This document shows positions 48,036 to 56,405 of a DNA stretch of 64,000 bases, in pieces. Under the pieces are notes generated by a model, which was not told where the DNA came from, made no database searches, and saw only the letters and a list, made by a program, of their open reading frames with translations. The DNA comes from Paenarthrobacter sp. A20. Lineage in GTDB: Bacteria; Actinomycetota; Actinomycetes; Actinomycetales; Micrococcaceae. Every line of letters begins with the position of its first letter. Position 1 is the stretch's first letter. Made by a program: the position numbers and the translations under genes. Where the stretch lies: contig NZ_JALJWH010000001.1 in assembly GCF_024168825.1 (NCBI RefSeq), forward strand, positions 1,426,001 through 1,490,000. The letters run 5' to 3'.

Positions 48036-48101
48036 AAGTTTGTGGTTGGGGTGGTCCGGATTCTCACCCATCCCTGTTCCCTGCCGCTACGAACCACTGA
48101 C

Positions 48102-49688
48102 ATGAAAAAGCTCGGACTCCGGACCAAAGGCCCCGAAACCATGGCAGCGCTGGCAGGCGTGGTATCTGCCGCCGTCGTGCTTGCCGTTGCCGAGCTGGTC
48201 GGTGCATTCTTCACCGCCAGGGCGACCCCCGTATTCGCGCTGGGATCCACGTTCATCGACTTCACGCCCTCGTGGATGAAGGACTTTGCGATTGCCACGT
48301 TCGGTACCAACGACAAAGCCGCATTGTTCGTAGGCATGGGCCTTACCATCGCCCTGCTTGCCTGCGTTCTGGGTGTTGTGGCCTACAAGAAGTGGGCGCT
48401 GGGCGTCCTGGGCGTGCTGTTCATGGGTGCCGTGATTGTTGCCGCCGTCACCACCCGCGCCGGCGTTGGACCCGCCGACGCCGTCCCTTCAATCGTGGGA
48501 ACCATCGCAGGCCTCTTCGTCCTGCGCCGCCTTATCAAGCCGTTGTGGGGCTTGAAGTCGTGGCCGGAAGCCCCCGCTGACATAGCGGCCGACGCCGACA
48601 ACCAGGTTGGGGGTCCCGGCACCAGCCGCCGCCGCTTCTTCGCCGCGGCCGGCATCACCGCCGTCGCCGCCGGAATCGCGGCCACCGGTGGGCGGCTGCT
48701 GGGTGCCGCACGCAACAATGTTGCGCAGGCCCGGGATGCACTCCGGTTGCCGGCACCCGTCAAGGCTGCGCCCGCTGTTCCGGCGGGAGTCCAGTCCCCG
48801 GTGGCAGGAGTCTCCGCTTGGCTGACACCGAACAACGATTTCTACCGCATTGATACCGCCCTGAGCGTCCCGGAAATCAACGTCGAAGACTGGGTACTGC
48901 GGGTGCACGGAATGGTTGAGAAGGAAGTGACCCTCACCTTCCAGGACCTGCTCGACGCCGATCTGATCGAATCGCACGTCACCCTCACCTGCGTATCCAA
49001 CCCCGTAGGCGGAAAGCTCGCCGGAAACGCCAAATGGCTGGGCATGCCCCTCCGCGAAGTCCTGGCCATGGCCAAACCGAAGGAAGGCGCGGACATGGTG
49101 CTCTCAACATCCATTGACGGCTTCAGCGCCTCCACTCCGCTGGAAGTCCTGCAGGATGACCGCGATGCCATGCTGGCCATCGGCATGAACGGTGAGCCGC
49201 TTCCGGTGGAACACGGATACCCCGTGCGGATGGTGGTTCCAGGGCTGTACGGGTTCGTTTCCGCCACCAAGTGGGTGGTGGACCTGGAGGTCACCCGCTT
49301 CGCTGACAGCAAGGCGTACTGGACGGAACGCGGCTGGTCGGAGCGCGGCCCCATCAAGACCATGGCACGTGTGGACGTACCCAAGTCCTTTGCGAAGTTC
49401 GCGCCGGGAAAGGTCGCCGTGGGCGGCACAGCATGGGCCCAGACGCGGGGAATCACCAAGGTGGAAGTCCAGATTGACGACGGCGAGTGGGTGGAAGCAA
49501 CCCTTTCCGACGAAGCCTCCACCATCACCTGGCGCCAGTGGTCCTATGAATGGGATGCCACGCCCGGCCTGCACTACGTCAAAGCCCGGGCCACCGACGG
49601 CACCGGCGAAGTCCAGACGGAGCAGCGCGCCGATCCAGTGCCGGACGGTGCCTCGGGCTGGCCGTCGGTGATGGTGACGGTGGAGTAG
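48102..49688 (+). CDS. Membrane-anchored sulfite-oxidase-family molybdoenzyme
   Basis: 528 residues. Four hydrophobic helices (about 13-140) form a membrane anchor. A twin-arginine-like SRRRFFAAAGI with a fifth helix (175-200) follows, then a Moco domain with Cys297 (HVTLTCVSN) as the molybdenum ligand and the substrate region PVGGKLAGNAKWLG, and a C-terminal dimerisation domain (GGTAWAQTRGITKVEVQIDDG). Related proteins reduce or oxidise sulfoxides or sulfite outside the membrane. The MKKLGL start at 48102 matches the hydrophobic anchor. Strong terminator downstream. Confidence 0.87.
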   Translation: MKKLGLRTKGPETMAALAGVVSAAVVLAVAELVGAFFTARATPVFALGSTFIDFTPSWMKDFAIATFGTNDKAALFVGMGLTIALLACVLGVVAYKKWALGVLGVLFMGAVIVAAVTTRAGVGPADAVPSIVGTIAGLFVLRRLIKPLWGLKSWPEAPADIAADADNQVGGPGTSRRRFFAAAGITAVAAGIAATGGRLLGAARNNVAQARDALRLPAPVKAAPAVPAGVQSPVAGVSAWLTPNNDFYRIDTALSVPEINVEDWVLRVHGMVEKEVTLTFQDLLDADLIESHVTLTCVSNPVGGKLAGNAKWLGMPLREVLAMAKPKEGADMVLSTSIDGFSASTPLEVLQDDRDAMLAIGMNGEPLPVEHGYPVRMVVPGLYGFVSATKWVVDLEVTRFADSKAYWTERGWSERGPIKTMARVDVPKSFAKFAPGKVAVGGTAWAQTRGITKVEVQIDDGEWVEATLSDEASTITWRQWSYEWDATPGLHYVKARATDGTGEVQTEQRADPVPDGASGWPSVMVTVE

Positions 49689-49720
49689 CTGTTCGAAGTT
49701 CGCGGGCTGACAGGGGGGGA

Positions 49721-49757
49721 CGACGACGGCGGCGCGCTGCCGCCGTCGTCGGCTCTT
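49721..49757 (+). terminator. Rho-independent terminator after the molybdoenzyme
   Basis: CGACGACGGCGGC (49721-49733) pairs exactly with GCCGCCGTCGTCG (49739-49751) over a 5-base loop, followed by GCTCTTT, 33 bases past the stop. Confidence 0.85.
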
Positions 49758-49779
49758 TAAGCCCGGCAGTAAGAAGGGG

Positions 49780-50010
49780 CTAGCCGAACACCCGGGTACC
49801 TTCAGGCATCGCGGGCATGGAGGAGGCTCCGCCGCCGAGGTCCTGGTCATTGGCGGTCAGTCCGGTGGGGAGGGTGGCCATCAAGACGGCCACAGGCGTG
49901 CCGGTGATGGACTTCTGGAACCAGCCGTTGCCGGTGGTGGTCACTGGTCCGTCGATGGAGTGCTTCCAATTGCCGTCTGCCTGGAGGCGGACTTCCCGCC
50001 TTACCCACAC
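49780..50010 (-). pseudogene. C-terminal fragment of an unknown gene
   Basis: About 76 residues of convincing coding sequence (VRREVRLQADGNWKHSIDG, FQKSITGTPVAVLMATLPTG) end at a normal stop, but the part upstream is promoter and operator DNA of the permease operon. It looks like the 3' remnant of a larger enzyme gene cut off when the permease cluster was placed here. I do not recognise the family. Confidence 0.45.
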
Positions 50011-50055
50011 TCTTCCCGTGGAAGTTGATGGAAGCCGGCGAAGTGCTGGACAAGA

Positions 50056-50067
50056 AGAAACGCTTCT
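50056..50067. promoter_or_regulatory. LacI-type operator 1 (AGAAACGCTTCT) before the permease operon
   Basis: AGAA/TTCT arms around a central CG, typical of LacI-family sites. Same core as the sites at 50119 and 55704. It lies 63 bp from operator 2, about six helical turns, compatible with looping. Confidence 0.7.
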
Positions 50068-50115
50068 GCAATCATAGATCCTAAGCTTCATGAGGTGACA
50101 TAAAGCACACGCTTT

Positions 50116-50133
50116 TGCAGAAGCGTTTCTGCA
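50116..50133. promoter_or_regulatory. LacI-type operator 2 (TGCAGAAGCGTTTCTGCA)
   Basis: An 18-bp element with perfect 7-bp arms and GCGT centre, 80 bases before the permease start. It is the most symmetric of the three sites and probably the main control point. Confidence 0.75.
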
Positions 50134-50169
50134 GAATTGCGTCTTGGGGAACGCTGACATCCAACATCT

Positions 50170-50187
50170 GCCGGACAACAGTCCGGC
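50170..50187 (+). promoter_or_regulatory. Leader hairpin of the permease mRNA
   Basis: GCCGGAC-AACA-GTCCGGC, a perfect 7-bp stem with a 4-base loop, lies between operator 2 and the TTG start, 13 bases before the GGAGGTGG ribosome site. It may tune translation or protect the transcript. Confidence 0.4.
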
Positions 50188-50212
50188 CCTCAATCATTTG
50201 GAGGTGGCCACA

Positions 50213-51670
50213 TTGAATAATGGGGCCTCAACAGTCAAAACGGAGCCGCTGGGCTCCTCCAGTTCAGAGGCACTGGTTGAAGACCACGGAGTTTGTCCGA
50301 TTCCGGCGCGGGACAGGACCTCCGGGGGAGCTGATCAATTCTGGATCTGGGCCGGTGCCAACCTTGCTCCCATCAACTGGGTGCTGGGAACGGTCGGTCT
50401 CGGGCTGGGCTTGAGCTTGGCCGAAACCCTGATCGTCATTCTCGTTGGCAACATGATGGGCTCGGCACTCTTCGGGCTCTTCTGCATCATGGGCCACAAG
50501 ACCGGCGTGAACGCCATGATTCTGGCCCGGCTCGCGTTGGGACGGCGCGGGGCCAAAGTCGTGGCCGCAGTCATGGTTCTTATGCCCATGGGGTGGGTCG
50601 GAGTCAATACGTGGATCGTCTTGGACCTGGCGATGACAGCCCTCAAAGAAGTGGGCGTGCAACCCAATGACACGGTGAAGTACTCCATCGCGGCAGTCAT
50701 CATGATTATCCAGGTCCTTTTGGCCGCCTGGGGATTTAACGCCATCAAAAAGTTCGAACGCTGGACGATGCCCGTCATCCTGGTGGTGATGGTCGTGATG
50801 ACGATCGTTGCCTCACTCAACGTACATCCGAGCTTCGCCCCCGGGACCTTGGACGGCACCGACAAACTGGCTGCCATGAGCCAGGTCATGACCGCGATTG
50901 GCATCGGTTGGGGCATCACCTGGTTCGTTTATGCAGCCGACTTCACACGCTTCACCCGTCCGACCATGCCCACTAAGAAGGTGTTCTGGTCCGCGACGCT
51001 TGGAATGTTTGTTCCCGTCGTCTGGCTCGGCTTCCTCGGCGCGTACATCGCATCAGCCGGCGGAGGAACCGACCCTGCTGAATTGGTGCTGACCGCCTTC
51101 GGCGCATTGGCTTTGCCAATCCTCGTCCTTATCCTCCACGGGCCGATCGCAACCAACATCGTGGTCATGTACTCGTCCGTCCTGGCGGTCCTTTCCCTGG
51201 ACATCAGGGCGCGGCAGTGGAAGATAGCGCTCGGCGGGGGAATCGTCGGCTCCTTTGTCCTCTGGCTTTTCCTTCAGTCCGAAAACTTCGCCAACTCCGC
51301 AGCGCAGTGGATGAGCGTTCTCGTGCTCTGGATCTCGCCGTGGGCCGCGATGACCTTGGTTGACTTTTTCATCCTCCGCCGCCAGCGGGTTGATGTTTCA
51401 AGTCTCTACGCGGCTCCTTCAGTCAAATGGTCCCGTGACGTCAACTGGCCCGGAGTGGTGTCCCTGGCAGCGGGGCTGCTAGCCGGGTGGCTCTTCCTAA
51501 AAACCGGCATTCCTGGGGTCGAAGGCCCCCTTGCGATAGCCCTCGGAGGCACGGATCTTTCCTGGCTATCCAGCAGCATCGTGGCCGGCACTCTCTATTA
51601 CTTCCTGGGACACAAGAACGCACTGCCCGCCACCGTTCCCAGCGCGTCAACGATGACGTCCGCTGAATAA
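50213..51670 (+). CDS. NCS1-family cytosine/purine/allantoin/hydantoin-type permease
   Basis: 485 residues, 12 hydrophobic segments. Seen: an N-terminal WIWAGANLAPINWVLG helix and a conserved GWGITWFVYAADFTRF helix that line the substrate site in NCS1 carriers. Such transporters import nucleobases, allantoin, hydantoins, creatinine-like rings or thiamine precursors with sodium or protons. A TTG start at 50213 is chosen for the GGAGGTGG five bases upstream; another TTG at 50144 lies before the leader hairpin. First gene of the permease-M24-nitrilase operon. Confidence 0.85.
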   Translation: MNNGASTVKTEPLGSSSSEALVEDHGVCPIPARDRTSGGADQFWIWAGANLAPINWVLGTVGLGLGLSLAETLIVILVGNMMGSALFGLFCIMGHKTGVNAMILARLALGRRGAKVVAAVMVLMPMGWVGVNTWIVLDLAMTALKEVGVQPNDTVKYSIAAVIMIIQVLLAAWGFNAIKKFERWTMPVILVVMVVMTIVASLNVHPSFAPGTLDGTDKLAAMSQVMTAIGIGWGITWFVYAADFTRFTRPTMPTKKVFWSATLGMFVPVVWLGFLGAYIASAGGGTDPAELVLTAFGALALPILVLILHGPIATNIVVMYSSVLAVLSLDIRARQWKIALGGGIVGSFVLWLFLQSENFANSAAQWMSVLVLWISPWAAMTLVDFFILRRQRVDVSSLYAAPSVKWSRDVNWPGVVSLAAGLLAGWLFLKTGIPGVEGPLAIALGGTDLSWLSSSIVAGTLYYFLGHKNALPATVPSASTMTSAE

Positions 51671-51708
51671 CCCCCACAGACCTGCACCACCAAGAAAAGA
51701 AGGAAATC

Positions 51709-52875
51709 ATGTACAACTGGTCCACCATCAACATCGACAGGCTCCGCCAGGATCGCCGCACTGCCATCGCCGAACTGATGCAGCGAAACCAGCTCTCCCA
51801 CCTCCTCCTGACTGGGTTTGACCACATCCGCTACGCCACGGACTACCGCACCCAAATCATCGCCGAAGCCTTCGACTGGTTCGCAGCCGTCGTTGACCGC
51901 GACGGAAACGCGGAAATCTTCACGCCTTGGATCGACGAGACCCAGGCAAACCCGGTCGCAGACCTGCCATGGGTTACGGCCATCCATGCCATGCCGTCAT
52001 GGGCTCCCGTCGTCGGCCACCCCGAAACCTGGACCAGAGGTTTGGCAGCAGCGCTGAAGGGGGCTACGAAAGTTGGCATCGAGCTCATCGACCCTGCGAT
52101 CCTCGGCCGCCTCCAAACTGTGCTGCCGCAGGCAAGCTTTGTTTCGGTCGGCCAGGAACTCTACGACATCCGCATCCGAAAGACCCAGGATGAAATCATC
52201 CTGCTCGAAGACGCCAGCATCGTTAACTCCATTGGGGCTGAAGCCGGAATCGCAGCCGCCGTGCCGGGTGCAACAGACCACGATATCCTCGCTGCCGTGA
52301 TGGGCAAACTTCAGGAATCGGGACCTGAGTTCCTGAGCCACTCACTGTGTAACCACAGGAGGGGAAATGGTGGATGGTTCGCCGAAGGCAGCGTTCTTCG
52401 CGAAGGAGACCCCTACTTCTTCGACATCGGCGTTTACGGGCAGCACGGCTACGCATCCGACATCGCCCGCACTGGCTTCGTGGGCGGAGAAGCGCGTCCG
52501 GAAATTCGTGCCGTCTACGAGAAGCTGCTGAACGCCCACCGCATCGCGGAGGAAGCGGCAAAACCGGGCGTCCTGGTCTCCAAGGTTGACGAAGCAGTCA
52601 ACAAATACCTCGCCAGCGAGGGCCTGCCGACCACCCCGTACGCGATCGGTCACGGCGTGGGGCTCCGCGCCTGTGAACTGCCCACTATTTACCGTCACGG
52701 GCTCTTCGACCGAGACCAGGTCATCGTGGAAAACAGTGTCATTTCCCTCGAACCCGAAACCGGCATCGAAGTGGACGGCGAATTCATGCTCCTCAAGCTC
52801 GAAGACAACTACCTCGTGCAGTCTGACGGCGTCCGCCGTCTCTCGCCTGCGGGTTACGGACTGGAGCTGGTCTAA
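51709..52875 (+). CDS. M24-family metallo-hydrolase (Xaa-Pro peptidase/ectoine hydrolase fold)
   Basis: 388 residues of the pita-bread fold. An N-terminal creatinase-like domain (1-155) precedes the catalytic domain. All five metal ligands are present: Asp239, Asp251, His315, Glu348 and Glu365. That argues against metal-free creatinase. The second histidine of the usual GHGxGLxxHExP motif is Cys322 (GHGVGLRACELP), which is atypical for peptidases. Members cut Xaa-Pro peptides or open cyclic amidines such as ectoine. AAGAAGG precedes the ATG. Its stop overlaps the nitrilase start. Confidence 0.85.
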   Translation: MYNWSTINIDRLRQDRRTAIAELMQRNQLSHLLLTGFDHIRYATDYRTQIIAEAFDWFAAVVDRDGNAEIFTPWIDETQANPVADLPWVTAIHAMPSWAPVVGHPETWTRGLAAALKGATKVGIELIDPAILGRLQTVLPQASFVSVGQELYDIRIRKTQDEIILLEDASIVNSIGAEAGIAAAVPGATDHDILAAVMGKLQESGPEFLSHSLCNHRRGNGGWFAEGSVLREGDPYFFDIGVYGQHGYASDIARTGFVGGEARPEIRAVYEKLLNAHRIAEEAAKPGVLVSKVDEAVNKYLASEGLPTTPYAIGHGVGLRACELPTIYRHGLFDRDQVIVENSVISLEPETGIEVDGEFMLLKLEDNYLVQSDGVRRLSPAGYGLELV

Positions 52876-53684
52876 TGCAACGCGGTGTACATTCTCTGCC
52901 CGTCGAACAACATCTCCGTCCGACAACACTGCGCCTGGTGCTGGCCCAACTTGAGCCGGTTCCCCGTCGGATCGACGAGAATGTACACCGCGTGCTCAGC
53001 GTTCTTGAGGAACATCACGAAGCGGATCTGGTGGTCTTCCCCGAGCTGTTCCTGACCGGCTACACGTCCGTGGACGTATGGGAGCTGCAGCTTTCGGTGG
53101 ACAGCCAACCCATCCAGGTGCTCCAGGCCGCCTGCCGTGGCCACCAGACGGCGTTGGTTGTTGGTTTTATCGAACAAGCCGGGTTGCGTCCTTACAATTC
53201 GATGCTGATGATCGACAAGGACGGCACTGTAGCCGGCGTCTACCGAAAGACACATCTTTTTGGCGGAGAAGCAGAAGTGTTTACTCCGGGGGACAAACTT
53301 GAATGTGTGAACTTGGGAGCCATTACGGTAGCGCCCCTGACCTGCTTCGACATCGAGCTCCCCGAACCGGCGAGAAAGCTGGCCAAGGAGGGGGCGGACC
53401 TCATCATCTCCATCGCCGCGAACATGGACCCGTATTACGACGATCATGAGCTTGCAGGCAGGGCGAGGGCGCTGGATAACCGGATCCCCCACATTTACGT
53501 CAACCGCACTGGCTCTGAAGGTCCGTTCGACTTCGTCGGCGGCTCAAGGGTCGTTGCACCAAACGGCGCCGTGCTGTCCCAGGCCGGACGCAGCGAGACG
53601 ATTCTCTGCGTAGACCTGAGCTACGGATCCCGGGTCGAATCGGACATCGACTACCTGCTCCACCTGAGGCCGGAACTGTACTAG
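52875..53684 (+). CDS. Carbon-nitrogen hydrolase (nitrilase superfamily amidase)
   Basis: 269 residues. The catalytic triad is Glu57 (FPELFLTGY), Lys125 (YRKTHLFGG) and Cys157 (LTCFDIELPE), in the order and spacing of amidases that release ammonia or an amine from linear amides or carbamoyl compounds. Its ATG shares a base with the M24 stop, so the two are coupled and probably act in sequence: ring or peptide opening by M24, then amide cleavage here. The exact substrate is unknown. It ends 7 bases from the convergent LacI gene. Confidence 0.87.
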   Translation: MQRGVHSLPVEQHLRPTTLRLVLAQLEPVPRRIDENVHRVLSVLEEHHEADLVVFPELFLTGYTSVDVWELQLSVDSQPIQVLQAACRGHQTALVVGFIEQAGLRPYNSMLMIDKDGTVAGVYRKTHLFGGEAEVFTPGDKLECVNLGAITVAPLTCFDIELPEPARKLAKEGADLIISIAANMDPYYDDHELAGRARALDNRIPHIYVNRTGSEGPFDFVGGSRVVAPNGAVLSQAGRSETILCVDLSYGSRVESDIDYLLHLRPELY

Positions 53685-53691
53685 GCGGTTC

Positions 53692-54690
53692 CTAGTTGGT
53701 CGGACGCGCGCCGGCTTCCGTGCTTGCGCGGACAACGAGGTGAGCCGGAATGGTCACGCTCTTTATTGATTGTTCTCCTTCAATTTGTTCGATGAGCATC
53801 TCCGCGGCCGCGCGTCCGATCTCCACTGGTTGCAGTTCGACGGCGGTGAGGGGCGTCGAAGCGCCAGCTACTGCTGAGCTGTCACCCAGGCTGACGATCA
53901 TGACATCCTGCGCAGCAGAGGCTGCCATTGAAGCCCCAAGGGCGAGTCGGTCCAGTGTTGCAAATATGGAGTCCGGGGCATCCTCCCTGCTGAGGAGCCG
54001 TTCAGCAGCCTGGCGCCCGGAGTCTTCCGAGAGGCTTCCCGACACCACTTCCAGCCGGGGCTGAACTCCGCGGACCTTGCACCAGCCCTCGTAGGCCTGA
54101 ACACAATCCGCGGCATAGGAAGCGCTGACTGGGCTGGAAATCAAGCCAGGTCGCCTGGAACCCTTCTCCCACAAGTGATCCAGGACCTCGGAAACGACAG
54201 CAGAGAAATCGTTGTCAACGCTGCTGGTGACTGTGGAGTCCAACCTGCCCACTGTCACCAAGGGCCTGCCGTCCACCAATGCACGCTGCACCAGCCTGTT
54301 CTCAGGCACGGGGTCGACAACTATGGCTCCGTCGTAAGGAATTGTGGTTTTACCCGCCCAGTCGCCGATAGGAGCCATCGCCAGGGCGTAACCCCTGGAC
54401 GAGGCAACTTCGGAAGCTGCGCTCATGACCCGGACAAAAAACTCGACATTCCACATCGACGTTACAGCTGTCTCCGGCGCCGCAATCGACATCATAAGAA
54501 TGCCCGTCCTGCCGGACGCGAGACTCTTCGCGGCAGAGCTTGCCTGATACCCCAAGCTCTTGGCCGTCTCCAGTACTTTCTTTCGAGTCTCCTCAGGCAG
54601 TCTGCCCTTGCCACTTAAAGAATCGGAGACTGTCGTCACCGAAACGCCCGCTGCCTTGGCAACGTGCCGGATCGTAACTCTCGTAGCCAC
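53692..54690 (-). CDS. LacI-family repressor of the permease/prenyl regulon
   Basis: 332 residues. N-terminal headpiece TIRHVAKAAGVSVTTVSDSLSGKG with hinge and a periplasmic-binding-protein-like effector domain (about 60-330). A GTG start at 54690 is chosen: it overlaps the TAG of the polyprenyl synthetase and has GGAAGGG upstream; a GTG at 54708 is also open. Three matching AGAA-N4-TTCT operators before its own operon and the facing permease operon fit one autoregulated repressor. The ligand is probably the imported substrate. Confidence 0.88.
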   Translation of the reverse strand: MATRVTIRHVAKAAGVSVTTVSDSLSGKGRLPEETRKKVLETAKSLGYQASSAAKSLASGRTGILMMSIAAPETAVTSMWNVEFFVRVMSAASEVASSRGYALAMAPIGDWAGKTTIPYDGAIVVDPVPENRLVQRALVDGRPLVTVGRLDSTVTSSVDNDFSAVVSEVLDHLWEKGSRRPGLISSPVSASYAADCVQAYEGWCKVRGVQPRLEVVSGSLSEDSGRQAAERLLSREDAPDSIFATLDRLALGASMAASAAQDVMIVSLGDSSAVAGASTPLTAVELQPVEIGRAAAEMLIEQIEGEQSIKSVTIPAHLVVRASTEAGARPTN

Positions 54691-55682
54691 TATTTGTCCC
54701 TTCCCCACTGCAGCGGCAAAAGATGCCGGTATTCAGCGCGCATCCCGTCTTCCAAGGCCTCCTTGAAGTATTTCTTCGTCCACGAGACCAGAGGACCGGC
54801 GTTGTCCAATGGCAACGCGCACTCGAGGGAATGAGCAGAAGCATCCACATAGCCCTCGAGCAGGCCCAGGCAATAGGAAACGACGTCAGGATCGCGAAGC
54901 AACTCGTAAGCCTTGCTGAATTGGCCAGCCTCCAAGGCCTCTTCCAAAGCAGCTCCTGAAGTGGTGGAAGCCCTGATGGCCGCTACCCCGAACACGCCGT
55001 TGGGGAGGTCCGTTTCGACAGGTTTGCCCAGAACCTGGTCGTCCCCTAGGAGATCGAGAAGGTCATCCAACAGTTGGAATGCCATCCCGAAGTTCCACCC
55101 GAACGAACGAACCTGTTCAACTGTCGACGGCGACAGTTCCAGGACGAGAGCGCCCATCTCACAGCTGGCAGCAAAAAGCTCGGCCGTCTTCATGGAAATG
55201 TAGGAAAGGAAGTCCTGTTCCGCTGAACGTAGTGACAAGCGGGACTCTGCCAGCTGCCCGAGCGTCAGACGCTCAAAGGCAGACTGCCAAGCCGAGGCGG
55301 CAGCGGGCCCTGCCTCATGGGCCAGCTTCATGCCCCTGGCCAACAGCAGATCACCCGACAGGATGCTGATTCCCTCCCCGGCAGTGACATGTACAGCGGG
55401 TGCATCGCGTCGATAATCCGACCCGTCGATCAGATCGTCATGAATAAGTGAAGCCGCGTGAAGCAACTCGACCGCCGCCGCAGCCGAAAGGAGCGACGGA
55501 CTGGGCACGGCACCGACGGTGGCCCCGATATCGAGAATCAAACCGGACCTGAGCATCTTTCCGGCTGAAGCAACCGGACCCAAAATCTCGTCGAGCGCCT
55601 CCGACCCTGTCCCTCCGGCGTTCTGGACAATAAGGCTGCGGACCTGACTCCCCACGTATGCAAGGTCATTCATTGGCTTCAA
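54690..55682 (-). CDS. Polyprenyl (trans-isoprenyl) diphosphate synthase
   Basis: 330 residues; extends allylic diphosphates with isopentenyl diphosphate. Both Asp-rich motifs are complete: first DDLID at 82-86 followed by Arg91-Arg92, second DDLLD at 206-210, and GKPVETDLPNG follows. The residues before the first motif (SLIHD) are small or medium sized, which alone does not fix chain length. A TTG start has GGAG five bases upstream; an ATG lies three codons later. First gene of an operon with the LacI regulator, under an operator shared with the permease operon, an unusual partner for a prenyl synthase. Confidence 0.87.
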   Translation of the reverse strand: MKPMNDLAYVGSQVRSLIVQNAGGTGSEALDEILGPVASAGKMLRSGLILDIGATVGAVPSPSLLSAAAAVELLHAASLIHDDLIDGSDYRRDAPAVHVTAGEGISILSGDLLLARGMKLAHEAGPAAASAWQSAFERLTLGQLAESRLSLRSAEQDFLSYISMKTAELFAASCEMGALVLELSPSTVEQVRSFGWNFGMAFQLLDDLLDLLGDDQVLGKPVETDLPNGVFGVAAIRASTTSGAALEEALEAGQFSKAYELLRDPDVVSYCLGLLEGYVDASAHSLECALPLDNAGPLVSWTKKYFKEALEDGMRAEYRHLLPLQWGRDK

Positions 55683-55703
55683 GACAACTCCGATTCACAC
55701 TGA

Positions 55704-55715
55704 AGAAACGCTTCT
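55704..55715. promoter_or_regulatory. LacI-type operator 3 (AGAAACGCTTCT) before the polyprenyl synthase
   Basis: Identical 12-base core to operator 1 at 50056, 22 bases upstream of the synthase start in the 88-base gap after the TetR gene. Confidence 0.7.
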
Positions 55716-55770
55716 GTAGACAATGCTACCGTGAGATCCTCGCGGCGGAATGGGGCAAGGGCGGTTCGAA

Positions 55771-56361
55771 TCACCGCGAAGGTGCGAAGGCGATGTCTTC
55801 CGTGCGGGCAATACCGCGCTCGATGGCTGCCTTGTCGATGCCCAGGAGCGTGGTGAGCCACATGCCGTTCTGCACCACGACGACGTCGGCCGCCCGGTCC
55901 CGGCATTCCTCAGGTGACAGCCCGGGAATGGCGTTGCCGATCAAGGCCGCGAGCCCTTGGAGGTACCTCTCAAAGGCTGCGGCATTGATGCGCGCAAAGT
56001 CCTCATCCGCCTGGGCGAGGGCCCACAAATGAAGGCGGAGGGATAGATACGGCGTGGTCAGGAGGCGTGGGTCCGCAACGCGACGAAGGGACTCCCGGAG
56101 TTGCTCGTCCGGGGTCGACGTAGCCTGCGGCTCCACCAAGAGGAGGTCGTGCTCTTCAATCTGGTGGAGCACCGCGCGGATCAAACTCGGTTTGTCCTCG
56201 TAGTAGTAGTTCACAAGCCCAAGTGCGACGCCGGCTTCACGCGCCACAGCGCGCATGTTGATGCCCGAAATGCCGTGGCGGGACAGCAGTTCCAAGGCTG
56301 CGTCGAGGATGCGTTTTTGTCTGTCAACCTGTCCGCCGGACTTTGCGGTGCTTGTACCCAT
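55771..56361 (-). CDS. TetR-family regulator (BetI-like C-terminal domain)
   Basis: 196 residues. Helix-turn-helix at about 14-60: ILDAALELLSRHGISGINMRAVAREAGVALGLVNYYYEDKPSL. The C-terminal helices (LRLHLWALAQADEDFARI, DVVVVQNGMWLTTLLG) resemble the ligand domain of BetI-like proteins. No TGAAC-N4-GTTCA site lies near this gene, but it is the only TetR protein in the window and could act at the bet operators 8 kb away. Target otherwise unknown. Confidence 0.82.
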   Translation of the reverse strand: MGTSTAKSGGQVDRQKRILDAALELLSRHGISGINMRAVAREAGVALGLVNYYYEDKPSLIRAVLHQIEEHDLLLVEPQATSTPDEQLRESLRRVADPRLLTTPYLSLRLHLWALAQADEDFARINAAAFERYLQGLAALIGNAIPGLSPEECRDRAADVVVVQNGMWLTTLLGIDKAAIERGIARTEDIAFAPSR

Positions 56362-56405
56362 TCGGCCAGACTATTGTGAAACCCTGATCAGCGCATCCTG
56401 AGCGT

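Noticed and set aside
51709..52875. Creatinase feeding sarcosine into betaine catabolism
   Set aside because: Attractive given the nearby sarcosine pathway, but creatinase lacks the metal ligands and this protein keeps all five.
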